Source: Tritrichomonas foetus (Eukaryota; Parabasalia; Tritrichomonadida; Tritrichomonadidae). From it: a stretch of 64,000 nt of DNA. Of this stretch, positions 9,865 through 19,384 are shown piece by piece. The notes beneath the pieces were generated by a model. The model saw nothing but the letters and a program-made list of their open reading frames with translations. It searched no databases and was not told the DNA's origin. Position 1 is the first letter of the stretch; each line of letters starts with the position of its first letter. The stretch lies in NCBI GenBank assembly GCA_001839685.1, contig MLAK01000704.1, forward strand, positions 93,962 through 157,961, in the 5' to 3' direction. The translations under genes were made by a program, and so were the position numbers.

Positions 9865-11434
9865 GATGGAGAGGTCAAAGTTAAAGGAAGTTTAACACGC
9901 TTTATACAATTTTCTGAGGAATCTACAACTTTTTCTGTTGCTATGGAACATGATCGCTTTTTCTTTTGAAATGATTAAAATTGTATATGTTTAAATGGAA
10001 ATAAATTATATTTATTACAATTGGATGGAAAAAAAAATACTTTTGAGAGAATTCACTAAGTAAAGATTTCTATTAAATCCCTTTGAAACAGAAATCAAAA
10101 TTCTATCATTATTTTTATATTTCAATGGTATTTCAGAATTTCTTCTGAAATATAAATGTAAAACGTTAAAAATGGACAGAAAAATTACTTTGACACCTCA
10201 AATATTTTAAAGTAATTCAAATTAACTTGATTCTTTAGAAATTCCCAAGATTTTGTTCTTATACAAGAAGAAACCCATAAAAAACAAAGTTCACCAATAA
10301 CATTAGAGAAAAGCAAGAAATTTCTTGAGAGTTCTAAAACTATTGAGTTAGAATATCACGATATCTCTTCGAAAGAAAAATAACTACTTCTTCATTGAAA
10401 TCTAAATATTCTTTCTCAAATTTGAAGAAATATCAAATGATTGTGATGTCTATGCACTTTGTTTGGCTACCTTTATTGAAATCTAAATATTCTTCTCAAA
10501 TTGATACAATGTGTGGTTTTCAAAATATATAATTCACAAAAAATCTAAATCGCAGTATTTAATGAATAATCATCATCTTGTCAGTTTATTCAGGTGGATT
10601 TTGAATTTCTGGGGAAAATGTGAAGATTTGATTGAGAATATCATTTATAATTCCAATTGAATATATTTGAATATGACTTTTCTATTCGTTATTCACTTAT
10701 TCCTCACAACAATAAATTTTTTTTGATGTCAAATGACATCCGATATAATTTTCAACATGGAATGATAATATCTTGAAGTCTGTGAGAGTTATGATTGAAT
10801 AATAAAAACTTATAAACACATTTGGAAAAAACATATTTTTGATTGTCGATCAAATTTTTTTATCAAATAACTCTTTGGCTTAGAGTTTGATAAATGAGTT
10901 ATTTTAGAGAAAGAAATGAGCCTAAAACCTGACCTTTCATTTTTCGGTATGATAAATATATTTCATTTCGGTCAATATGTCTTCGTCAATGTTATCTACT
11001 TTTCCATTACACTTGGAAAATGTATAATTATTATATACTGCAGCATATCTATTGGATTGTAAAAATTCACAATTTTATGCTTTTGTCATCGTTTTCTATT
11101 CTTTCTTCTTTGTAAAGAATGTGAGATTTACAACGCACCGTAATACTCGAAAAATAAAATAAAACTATATTAATACTGCACAAAAAAATAAGTAGAAGCA
11201 TTTAGAAATAATCTTTGTCCCTGTTTAGCCAACAAAAATTGTGTTATTGAGTTCAAGAATATCAGTAATTGTCGATTCATGGGAAAGAAATTTTCATACA
11301 GGAATCCAAAAACAGCAATGTTAATCAAAAGAAAAAACAGAATCAGTAATCAAAAGAAAAACAAAAAAAGAAATCAATATAAAACGATGATTGAAGTAGA
11401 AAATAGAATGATACTTTATTCAAATGCCATAAAA
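9865..11434. other. Long intergenic spacer with a short direct repeat
   Basis: About 1.6 kb between the HEAT-like and GRAM genes. Apart from the direct repeat at 10394-10504 and a nested inverted repeat near 10860-10905, it is unstructured AT-rich DNA. The ORF at 11279-11554 (+) only overlaps the antisense of the GRAM gene's 3' end. Confidence 0.55.
10394..10504. repeat. Direct repeat, two ~30-bp copies
   Basis: The segments starting near 10394 and 10475 both read attgaaatctaaatattct followed by t(t)ctcaaatt. They differ by one inserted triplet-like base group and are separated by about 50 bp. Probably a local duplication without known role. Confidence 0.6.
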
Positions 11435-12493
11435 TTATGTGCAGAACCAAAATCCAGAAACAATTTTCTTGAACATATCACTGTTGTGGAGTGGTATCAC
11501 AATGAAGAACAAGTACGAAAGAATACAGCCAAAAACAAAATACTTTTTCGGTAAAACAGCCCAACCCAAGAAAATCGAACCACAAACTCTTAAAAGGAGT
11601 TCACTCTTTCTTGGATTCTGCCAGGCAAACCAATCATTAAAGAATGACTGAATTTGAAGAACACCTTGGTTGTCTGTGCCAACAAACCGAGATTCTGGCA
11701 TTTTCCCATCATTTTGAATATTCTGCCAACCAGTGAACATTAATGCAATTGAAACAAGCAAGCAAATCAATGGTAGAAATGGGATAAATTTCATACAGAA
11801 TGAGACAAGGGAAATGAAAAATAAAATTCTGAGTTTGATGTGAATATCGAAATGCAGATGATTACAATAATCTAGAATGAATTTAATTGGCGCTAAAACC
11901 GAAGCCATGTGATCGGCATTTGTATCTTCAATCACAGGTGCAACATGGTCATCTGGAGAAGCCTCAGGGAATTCTAATGATTGATGGCATTCAGCCAATT
12001 CCACTTCGATTGATGAAAATGGCGTTTCATCCCTTTCTGTTTGTTTGGCGAGACTTGAAATTATCTTTCTGAATTTGTTTTCGTCTTTTCGTGAGGCCTC
12101 CGATAATGAGCGCAAAAGATTAAAGCATTGGAAAAGAGACTTCGTAGTTTGGAATTGAAAGTTCGCAATTGATCCGGATTTGTCTGTGATTGTGATTGTA
12201 AGATCGCTTCTGACACCGCTGAGTCCGCGTAATGCATCAAATGTGGCTTCAACGATTGACTGATGGGGAATTGTATTCTTTGGTAAGAAAACCATTCGTT
12301 TTGTTGTTAAATAAAAAACACCTTTTAACGTATTCGTGCCTTCGCCTTCTTGATAAAGCAAAGATACTTCATTGAAATGTTCAAGCGCGATTTCTTTTCT
12401 GAGGTTTCCGCCGAAAACTAAAACAGCCTGACGAAGTGGATCGTATTCATTTTGTGACCATCGCCTCCACACTTCTTCTGGTATATCTGTCAT
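11435..12493 (-). CDS. GRAM-domain protein with C-terminal membrane hairpins
   Basis: A 352-aa protein. Residues ~30-135 look like a GRAM domain (PH-like lipid-binding fold); the central strands YLTTKRMVFLPKN match the usual LT..R..F pattern. A linker of ~70 residues is acidic. Two strongly hydrophobic blocks follow, ~222-253 and ~299-333, each long enough for a membrane hairpin. The arrangement suggests anchoring in the ER or a contact site with the GRAM domain in the cytosol, as in GRAMD/MCTP-type proteins (inference). ATG 12493 is the first in the frame. No VASt/StART-like domain was recognised. Confidence 0.75.
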   Translation of the reverse strand: MTDIPEEVWRRWSQNEYDPLRQAVLVFGGNLRKEIALEHFNEVSLLYQEGEGTNTLKGVFYLTTKRMVFLPKNTIPHQSIVEATFDALRGLSGVRSDLTITITDKSGSIANFQFQTTKSLFQCFNLLRSLSEASRKDENKFRKIISSLAKQTERDETPFSSIEVELAECHQSLEFPEASPDDHVAPVIEDTNADHMASVLAPIKFILDYCNHLHFDIHIKLRILFFISLVSFCMKFIPFLPLICLLVSIALMFTGWQNIQNDGKMPESRFVGTDNQGVLQIQSFFNDWFAWQNPRKSELLLRVCGSIFLGWAVLPKKYFVFGCILSYLFFIVIPLHNSDMFKKIVSGFWFCT

Positions 12494-13351
12494 TTTTGAC
12501 GATCACTTTTTTATCTACGATCATTTTTAACTGAATTTATATATTCATTGTATATATGGTCATTAATTATTCAAAATCATCAAATATTTGAAATGATAGT
12601 AACTTTTTGAAATAGAGTAAAAGATTAAATTATGTTTAATTGAAGTGTTGATTCAAAAAGTTGATGGAAAATGATTTTTATTGTTAGAATCATTAATTTT
12701 TTGAAATGATGATCATCGTTTGCGATCGTAAAGGTCGAAGAAAAATTGTCGAGGTGAATACACTGGTGAATTAACCTCTGAAACACAAAAAAATGATCGA
12801 AAACCGAAATTCGGTAAATTCATTTGAGCGCACGTTAACCAACTTCACAGATGTATACAAACCAAATAGTCTTAACGTACGAAATCACTAAAATGATCCT
12901 TATCATCAGTATTACTTAATACCATCAGTCAAAAATCAAAACCCAAATAGCTAAAAGAATGACGAAAATTTCCCTTATCGCAAACTTCGCAAATGGCCGA
13001 ATTCAAAAATATTTCGAAAATGATTCTGAAGAAGCTATTGTTTCAGTTTTCGGGTGATAAGTCTTTCAGTCAATTGTTAAATCTATTTTTTATAGTTATG
13101 AGCCATATTTATTCATAGTTTTGAAATTTTGCAACAATTAAACCGAAAAAAGAGCGATTTTGGAGAAAGCCTAAAAAAAAATTGTGAGAAGCTTTTTTTC
13201 CAAGAATCACAAAGATTATAATACTGCTTCCCATAATTCTATTTACACTTCTTCTATCGATTTTTAATTAAAAATCGCGAAAATTTTGATAGTTTTAACT
13301 CAGTGATGTTGAATTAATTCAATTTCCATTTGACAAATAAGAATGTATTGA
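12494..13351. other. Intergenic spacer with a perfect palindrome
   Basis: Roughly 0.85 kb without a supported gene. It contains the 20-bp palindrome at 13258-13277. Confidence 0.5.
13258..13277. repeat. Perfect 20-bp palindrome
   Basis: cgatttttaattaaaaatcg equals its own reverse complement. In AT-rich DNA palindromes arise by chance, but the CG ends and full 20-bp match make it worth marking. No function is known. Confidence 0.7.
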
Positions 13352-13567
13352 AATCTTTTCTGTCATAAAATTTTAGTATATGAAGAAAATAGACTGGCAG
13401 TCCTCAACAGCACATTCTCAAGCAGGGATACAGATACAACGATTGAAAGACCAAATCAAGAAAAATGGAATCCAATATGTTTTTTTCCAGACTCGATGCC
13501 AAGTGAATTTTCTGATGACTCGCCATTTAGATGGCAAAACATTCGTAATCTTCTCATTGATGCCTAA
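13352..13567 (+). pseudogene. Possible gene remnant (C-terminal coding fragment)
   Basis: A frame of 71 codons is open from 13352 to the TAA at 13565-13567 and reads like real protein rather than AT-rich noise. It contains EENRLAVLNSTFSSRD, ERPNQEKWNPICFF and SPFRWQNIRNLLIDA. It has no ATG before its last third and a TGA lies directly upstream. The simplest reading is the 3' end of a decayed gene. A 3' exon is the alternative, but I see no trichomonad-type splice motif. The longer frame at 13380-13640 appears to be a shadow. Family not recognised. Confidence 0.3.
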
Positions 13568-14007
13568 ATTTTTTTTATTTATATCAAAATTATTAATATT
13601 TTTTTTATACTTCATTTTTGTATTTTGGAAAACATTATAATTTTCGATGGAGGGCCATATGATAATAAAAAGCACGATTTATGATAAGAAATAATCAAGA
13701 TATTAATGCTATAAAATCACTTTTTATCTCNATAATTCTCAGAAATTTCTGTGGGGTTTATTTTTTTCTCACAATTTTTTTTTGGATTTGGTTTTCTCTG
13801 TATCTTGATTTTTAAATTATAATATTTATATATTATTAATAGGATTACAATTAAATATTTTTTATATGACAATAATATCAACAATTATTCATTTAGATCT
13901 CTCAATAGTCTTCTACATCTAGAGCTAGTTAGTTTGTATACATCTAACTTCACCCAATTTTTTTGTTGAACGCTATCAAAAGTTTCAGACAAAATTTTTT
14001 TTCCAAT

Positions 14008-14012
14008 TCACA
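14008..14012 (+). promoter_or_regulatory. Inr-like element TCACA for the PH-AGC kinase gene
   Basis: TCACA directly abuts ATG 14013; with +1 at the A (14010) the leader would be only 3 nt. This is shorter than usual, so another start site is possible. Confidence 0.35.
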
Positions 14013-15371
14013 ATGAATGCTGATAGTGACTGTCTCTTCAAAAGTGGCTGGCTCAAGCGAAAAGGAGGTGTCTTTGGAATGTGGCAAAAGTGCTACTGCG
14101 AATTGAAACAGACCGAGCTTTACGTACGCAAATCAGATAAAACGCAAAACATCGACAGACGCATAATCATCACCGCGACCACAACCGTTAAACTTATTGA
14201 CCATAAAAACGAACATTACATTATGATTAATTCAGGCGGAAACGATCCTTTATGTCTGAAGAGTAAAAATACCGATAAATTAGGTCAGTGGTTTCTTGCT
14301 CTTCGCTCATCGACATTTCACAACTCCCTCCTTTCGATCGACTCGTTCAATATCATTTCCGTCATCGGCCGCGGCTTTTTCGGAAAAGTGATGCTTGTCG
14401 AGAAGAAAGACACCAAAGAACTTTTTGCATTAAAGACCGTTCACAAAATGAGACTGCTACAATCAAAAAAAGTCAACACAATTCTTGCTGAAAGAAATAT
14501 AATGAGACGATGTGAACATCCATTTATTGTAAGCATTAAATTTGCATTCCAGAGTGCAACAAAATTTTATTTAGGGCTTGAATATATTGCTGGTGGTGAA
14601 ATTTTTTCATTAATGAGACGCCATGCAATTTTCACTCAACACCAAATTCAATTATTTGTCGCCGAAATTGCTTTGGCCTTAAATCACCTTCACAGTATTG
14701 GAATTATATATAGGGACCTAAAACCAGAAAATATTTTGGTTGGAACTGATGGTCATTTGAAACTAACAGACTTCGGTTTATCAAAGGACATAAGTGTTGT
14801 TCAATCAACACATACATTTTGTGGAACTGTTGATTTTATGGCGCCTGAGGTGATTGAAAAGAAATCTTATTCATTTCCAGTTGATTGGTGGGGGCTTGGA
14901 ATTTTAACATACGAATTCTTCTTTGGAAGGTCTCCATTTTATGATGATAACAGAAATCGCATGTTTTCAAAAATATCTTTATCTGAACCAACTTTCCCGC
15001 CTGATACAAAGCCAGAAATCTCTGATTTTATTAAACAGCTCCTTCACAAGAATCCTCAAGAAAGAGGAAACTTTGACAAACTTAAAAATCATCCATTTTG
15101 GGATGGAATTAATTTTGATGATGTTTTAGCAAAGAAATATACACCAGAATATATTCCACCAATCCGTGATCCTAAACAGGTTGAAATGTTTGAAGATGAA
15201 TTCACGCAAGAACAAGCAATTGATTCGATTGCAACACCTGTTCTTGGTGATAATACAGTGTTTAAGAATTTTACATTTATGGGATCACTAGATGAAGAAG
15301 AAAAAGATCATAAATCAAAGAAAGAAGATAAGCACTATCCAATGGCTAAGCAGGATACTTTACCAAAATAA
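14013..15371 (+). CDS. PH-domain AGC protein kinase (Akt/PKB-like)
   Basis: Protein kinase of 452 aa with the Akt layout. A PH domain spans residues ~7-102 (SGWLKRKGG start, conserved Trp near 93), predicted to bind phosphoinositides. The kinase domain covers ~112-365: GRGFFGKV (119-126), Lys141, YRDLKPEN (catalytic Asp235), DFG (Asp253) and activation loop THTFCGT with Thr268 as the PDK1-type site. The C-terminal AGC tail contains FKNFTF (417-422), a hydrophobic motif with Thr421 as phosphoacceptor, so both regulatory sites are retained. All catalytic residues are present. Its partner lipid kinases are not in the window. The first ~450 bases are GC-richer than the rest. Confidence 0.95.
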   Translation: MNADSDCLFKSGWLKRKGGVFGMWQKCYCELKQTELYVRKSDKTQNIDRRIIITATTTVKLIDHKNEHYIMINSGGNDPLCLKSKNTDKLGQWFLALRSSTFHNSLLSIDSFNIISVIGRGFFGKVMLVEKKDTKELFALKTVHKMRLLQSKKVNTILAERNIMRRCEHPFIVSIKFAFQSATKFYLGLEYIAGGEIFSLMRRHAIFTQHQIQLFVAEIALALNHLHSIGIIYRDLKPENILVGTDGHLKLTDFGLSKDISVVQSTHTFCGTVDFMAPEVIEKKSYSFPVDWWGLGILTYEFFFGRSPFYDDNRNRMFSKISLSEPTFPPDTKPEISDFIKQLLHKNPQERGNFDKLKNHPFWDGINFDDVLAKKYTPEYIPPIRDPKQVEMFEDEFTQEQAIDSIATPVLGDNTVFKNFTFMGSLDEEEKDHKSKKEDKHYPMAKQDTLPK

Positions 15372-15625
15372 CTATTGGTTCATGAATATTCATTTGCTAT
15401 GTGTTATTTCCGTTGTAAATTAAATATCATTAATCTCATGTTAAATCATTCTATCAGTAATTTTTCTCTTATTTTGATTAATTTAATATATTTCATATAT
15501 ATAGAACAATATAACTGTAAATGATTTACAAAAACAATGGAAGATAATCAAAAGATCTCATATCATCAAGAAGAGTGAATCAAAAGCAGGAAATACAAAT
15601 ATTTTATCTATAAAAATATCATTAA

Positions 15626-17332
15626 TTAAACGCTATGTTCGATGTGATAGTTTAACACATCTTTCAGCGTCGGTACATTTCTGGGTGGTTTCACAAGAAC
15701 GTCTTCTTCGAAATCACCACCAACCATCAGGAAACGAACAACGCATGCTTCTTCAAGTGTTAATGTATGAGCCCATTGATGGTTCTTCAAGAACCCTGTT
15801 ACATTTTTCTGGGTTAAGTTTCCTTCTGCGTCTCTACAAGGTATAGTAACAGTTACATTTTTTCCCATTGGAATTTTTGCAATTTCAACTAACGAAATGA
15901 TATGTAATTGTTTTCCCATCTGGCTTGCTCGGTATCTATTGTCTGCAGTTCTAGAATATCCCCATGAAGTCTTTGAATCTCTAGCGAAATAAATTCCTTC
16001 TCCTAAAGCACTTCCGTTTGCTTGTAATTTTGTGCCTGTTGCATTTTTAAGACCGTTACGGACAATTGAATGCCAACGTTCGCCATTACTTCCATGCCAT
16101 AAATATATCGATCCGTATTTTTCTTTAAGTTCTTGAAAAGCGTTTTCAGATTCTGGAGATGAAATAAGTGCCATAAATTGTTTTGATGATTTGAATTGTG
16201 GAAGGCTGAGTTGTGGTGGTAAATAAATCAAATGTGATCGATTCGAAAGAAGGACCCATCGAAGGAGTTGAACTGCATCTGATCCTATTTGATGCGTAAG
16301 ATCTTGATCACTTTGGCAAGAGCTTGCTAATTGTGCCATTTGTGGCATTGTTGCGCATATCTTCTCTATTTGAGGATCAGTATAACCTGGAGGTGATGGA
16401 GTAAGATAAGGTGTTTTTATTGCAGCAGAAAACATCGAAAGAATAAGATCTGCAACAAGGGGATCTCTTCGGATTTCTTGAATAACACTTGTTCCAATTC
16501 CTATTTCACTAAAACGGAAGTTGCACAGCTCTTTATTGCAGATTGAAGGCTTCAAACCAGGAGTGGATGGACATCTGCAGATCGAGCAATGGTCCTGAAG
16601 GTCGAGGAAGCAGTCCGCGATTTCTAAAACAAGATACATAAGCGGACAGTCGCGAAAAGAAGCACACTCAGAAAAATTAATGTTATTTGTGATTGCAGGC
16701 AATTCGCCTGTTCTCAAAAAGGTGATCGTTTTATCCAAATGATTCGAACAGAGGAGAAGAGCCCTTTGGGACTGAGCACTAGAAAAGCCAAGCTTTTGAA
16801 GCTCTGTCACTTTATTATAATCAACATGGCCAGAACTGCATAAGAAATATGGGGCTGAGCGATAATTCTGACGAGGTTTGTAGCTTGGTGTGAAGAATTC
16901 TGAAACTGCCATATTAACAAGAGCATTGCCTACATAGCACGGGCCATAAACAGGATGCTTGATATCGAGGATATTTGGATGACGGCTCCAATCGAAATCC
17001 TGGAGCTCGAATGATAAGTGGAGAACGTAATCGTTGACAAGAAAGCCGTAAACTGCCTGAAGAGAAAGTGGTAAAAACGTGCGAGGAATATCGACTTCGA
17101 TGCTTCCAGAAGGAAGCAAATCGGCTGGCGACTCATACATATAAGCACAATACGTGCTGACAATGTTTTGAATGTTGGAGAAGCGCGTATCAATCGTATC
17201 GTCAGGCGTGAAAATTATATCGTCATCATCGTCATCATTGTAAGTAACATAGTCGTCATATACTTGATTGTCGTCAAAACTGTCTTCGAAATTTTCTTCT
17301 TCTTGGTAAAACTCTTCTTCTTCGCCACTCAT
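15626..17332 (-). CDS. PARP6/8-type ADP-ribosyltransferase with UBA-like domain
   Basis: Predicted mono-ADP-ribosyltransferase using NAD+, 568 aa. An acidic N-terminus (poly-Asp near residue 35) is followed by a fold of unknown type, a UBA-like helix bundle (~174-209), then a Cys cluster DHCSIC...SICNKELC and the FRFSEIGIG...DPLVADLI block characteristic of PARP6/8 and fungal relatives. The catalytic domain holds YLWHGS (His413) and GEGIYFA (Tyr448); the classical third-position Glu is not evident, in line with mono-ART members. Start: the frame extends upstream to 17395, but only with a TTG. The first ATG in frame is 17332, and a TCATA initiator lies 13 bases before it. The UBA may tether it to ubiquitin (inference). 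Confidence 0.88.
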   Translation of the reverse strand: MSGEEEEFYQEEENFEDSFDDNQVYDDYVTYNDDDDDDIIFTPDDTIDTRFSNIQNIVSTYCAYMYESPADLLPSGSIEVDIPRTFLPLSLQAVYGFLVNDYVLHLSFELQDFDWSRHPNILDIKHPVYGPCYVGNALVNMAVSEFFTPSYKPRQNYRSAPYFLCSSGHVDYNKVTELQKLGFSSAQSQRALLLCSNHLDKTITFLRTGELPAITNNINFSECASFRDCPLMYLVLEIADCFLDLQDHCSICRCPSTPGLKPSICNKELCNFRFSEIGIGTSVIQEIRRDPLVADLILSMFSAAIKTPYLTPSPPGYTDPQIEKICATMPQMAQLASSCQSDQDLTHQIGSDAVQLLRWVLLSNRSHLIYLPPQLSLPQFKSSKQFMALISSPESENAFQELKEKYGSIYLWHGSNGERWHSIVRNGLKNATGTKLQANGSALGEGIYFARDSKTSWGYSRTADNRYRASQMGKQLHIISLVEIAKIPMGKNVTVTIPCRDAEGNLTQKNVTGFLKNHQWAHTLTLEEACVVRFLMVGGDFEEDVLVKPPRNVPTLKDVLNYHIEHSV

Positions 17333-17344
17333 CGAAAAATTAAT

Positions 17345-17349
17345 TATGA
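17345..17349 (-). promoter_or_regulatory. Inr-like element TCATA for the PARP gene
   Basis: Minus-strand TCATA with +1 at 17347 gives a 15-nt leader to ATG 17332. It lies inside the upstream extension of the frame, which argues that the extension is not translated. Confidence 0.5.
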
Positions 17350-17552
17350 CAAAATCATCAACTTTTTCAGAAGGTGGACGGAAACGTACATTCAATTAGA
17401 ATGCTGTTTCACAATTTTTTCCAAAATGTGAATAATTTATTTTCTTTGAATATGATCATCAAAAAACAAGGTGAAAAAAAGAAGGAGAAATTTTTGGCGT
17501 AAATTTACACAAAAACTTTGTGTCACCAATAGTTTCACAAAAACATTTTTTG

Positions 17553-17557
17553 TCATT
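17553..17557 (+). promoter_or_regulatory. Inr-like element TCATT for the bromodomain gene
   Basis: TCATT with +1 at 17555 gives a 5-nt leader to ATG 17560. A second match, TCACA, lies at 17534-17538. The divergent PARP promoter is about 200 bp away. Confidence 0.55.
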
Positions 17558-17559
17558 TC

Positions 17560-18231
17560 ATGGGAATTACAAAATATCAAAGAAGTCAATGCAAATCCAT
17601 CGTTGAAAAATTGACAAAATTAGCGATTTCACTTCCATTCCAGCAGAAATTGACCGAAAAAGACGGCTTGCCATGCCAAATTCATGACATAATTGAAAGG
17701 CCAATGGATCTCTCAATAATCAAGAGAAATCTGGACGATGGAAGGTACAAAAGTATCCAACAATGGGAACAAGATATGCGGCTTATTTGGGACAATGCAA
17801 CCCTCCTTTATCGACCCGGAACTCCAATATATGCAATGGCGAAAGATTGCATCGATTGGTTCGACAAACAAATGGAAAGTTTTTCTAGATCGAAATCTGA
17901 ACGATGGCTTGTCCGATTTAACAAAACACACCAAAAACTACAAAAATTGGTCGATTCTTATCCAGGAGAGAAACGCTCACGTTCAACTGAAAGAGAGATA
18001 GAAGAGAGTAATGCGCATATTATTAAGGAAGAAAACACAATTTCCCATTCACAGGAAAGAAAAGTTGAAGTGAAAAATCATGAAAAATCATTTAATGATG
18101 TTAATTTGTTTGATAATATTGATGATACTCCAACTACACATAATCCAAGCCATTACAAAGCAATAATTGCTGAAGATCCTCGCGGAAAAGAGAAAAAGGA
18201 AGAACTAATTGAATTGTTTCCAGGATTATGA
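17560..18231 (+). CDS. Bromodomain protein with atypical acetyl-lysine site
   Basis: A 223-aa protein with one bromodomain at residues ~8-110. PMDLSIIKRNLDDGRY (48-63) is the typical ZA-loop/helix A segment and WDNATLLYRPGTPIY (77-91) the B-C region. In most bromodomains the B-C loop reads YN-x-P-G and the Asn holds acetyl-lysine; here the aligned residue is Tyr84 (LLYRPG), as in the minority of atypical domains. The C-terminal half is charged, probably disordered, with many Glu/Lys and no second domain. A chromatin role is likely by family, but acetyl-lysine binding may be weak or altered. The start is well supported by the adjacent initiator. Confidence 0.9.
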   Translation: MGITKYQRSQCKSIVEKLTKLAISLPFQQKLTEKDGLPCQIHDIIERPMDLSIIKRNLDDGRYKSIQQWEQDMRLIWDNATLLYRPGTPIYAMAKDCIDWFDKQMESFSRSKSERWLVRFNKTHQKLQKLVDSYPGEKRSRSTEREIEESNAHIIKEENTISHSQERKVEVKNHEKSFNDVNLFDNIDDTPTTHNPSHYKAIIAEDPRGKEKKEELIELFPGL

Positions 18232-18527
18232 TTTGTTTATCATTTTTCTTTTTCAGCTTGTTATTTATCATTTATAATAAAAGTATTTGTAATCTATCCA
18301 GTTATATATTTATTTCCAAAATGTATGTCTTTGATATCATAATAGATAGCGCATGCATTGAATGGTAATTTTTGTGCATCAATTGAACGAATATGAAACA
18401 GTTTTTTGTAACAGTTATATAAAAAAGTTTAAATGTAACAACATAATGAAACAGTGTGATGAAACAGTTTTAAGAAGAGTAACAATGATTTGGCAGATAA
18501 TTAATGGTATCAAGCTATGTTTAACTC

Positions 18528-18622
18528 ATTCACCAATAATTAGTATATTCACAAATAATTAGTATAGACACAAATAGTTAGTATAGACACAAATAATTAG
18601 TATATTCACAAATGATTATTAT
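18528..18622. repeat. 19-bp tandem repeat, five copies
   Basis: Five adjacent 19-bp units of the form attcacaaataattagtat or agacacaaataattagtat. The outer copies start with att, the middle two with aga. Located between the convergent ends of the bromodomain and SNARE genes. Confidence 0.85.
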
Positions 18623-18715
18623 TAATTTATCTGATTTAGATAAAATAAAACTCAAGTTTTTCCGCATTAGGAAATGAATACATTTGGTGCTTGTGTAATT
18701 CTTTTAAGTAATGGT

Positions 18716-19360
18716 TTATTGAGGTTTGAAAACAAAATAAAGAAAAACGCTTAAAAATACAATGATGATTATTACGATGCAAATCCAGATTAGGACGGTT
18801 CTTCTTTTTTGCCGACAAAGCATTTTTTCAGTTACTTGTTCACCAATAACAATTTCTGATCCAAGATCATCAAGTTTTGTATCAATAAGCTCAACTTTTC
18901 CTCGCTGCGTAGACATTTCTGTTAGAATTCCAGTTCCAATATCTCGAATATCAGATACATTTTGATTCATTGATTGAATCATTTCACCTCCTTCATCAAT
19001 AGCTTGTTTTTGATCGGATAAAGAATCTCTTTGTGCCTGAGAGCCACCTTCTAAATCTCTTACCCCTCCAAGGAGTGATTCTCTATTTTGTTCTTCTTTG
19101 TATCTATTTTCCAATCTTTTGAGTTCATTATCAGTATCATGTAAAATTCGATTCATTTTTGTAGAATCACTCGAATCCCACATTATTTTTTCTTCGTTAA
19201 TGGTGTCAATCAACTCATGGATTGAAGAAAAATCATTTTCTATACTTCTGCATTTTTCTTGCCTTGTTCTTCCATTAGTTTTTGAAACTTGGCTAATGTT
19301 GTTAATAATGCGGTCTTTTATATGTTGAAGTTCTTTTGAGTAATCGATAAAACTACTCAT
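18716..19360 (-). CDS. Vti1-like Qb-SNARE
   Basis: Membrane fusion protein of 214 aa with a single C-terminal anchor. The N-terminal ~90 residues are helical. The SNARE motif lies at ~125-185, with the zero-layer Gln at 152 in STQRGKVE, matching the QR-type centre of Vti1 rather than syntaxins. A basic stop (CRQKRR) precedes a ~22-residue hydrophobic anchor (189-210), and only a few residues follow, as expected for a tail-anchored SNARE. Start: the frame opens upstream with a TTG at 19405, but the first in-frame ATG is 19360 and a TCATT initiator sits 22 bases ahead of it. Likely acts in Golgi/endosome fusion by family analogy. Confidence 0.85.
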   Translation of the reverse strand: MSSFIDYSKELQHIKDRIINNISQVSKTNGRTRQEKCRSIENDFSSIHELIDTINEEKIMWDSSDSTKMNRILHDTDNELKRLENRYKEEQNRESLLGGVRDLEGGSQAQRDSLSDQKQAIDEGGEMIQSMNQNVSDIRDIGTGILTEMSTQRGKVELIDTKLDDLGSEIVIGEQVTEKMLCRQKRRTVLIWICIVIIIIVFLSVFLYFVFKPQ

Positions 19361-19379
19361 CCAAAATCTTGATTGTTTT

Positions 19380-19384
19380 AATGA
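19380..19384 (-). promoter_or_regulatory. Inr-like element TCATT for the SNARE gene
   Basis: Minus-strand TCATT with +1 at 19382, 22 nt before ATG 19360. It supports the shorter protein. Confidence 0.45.
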
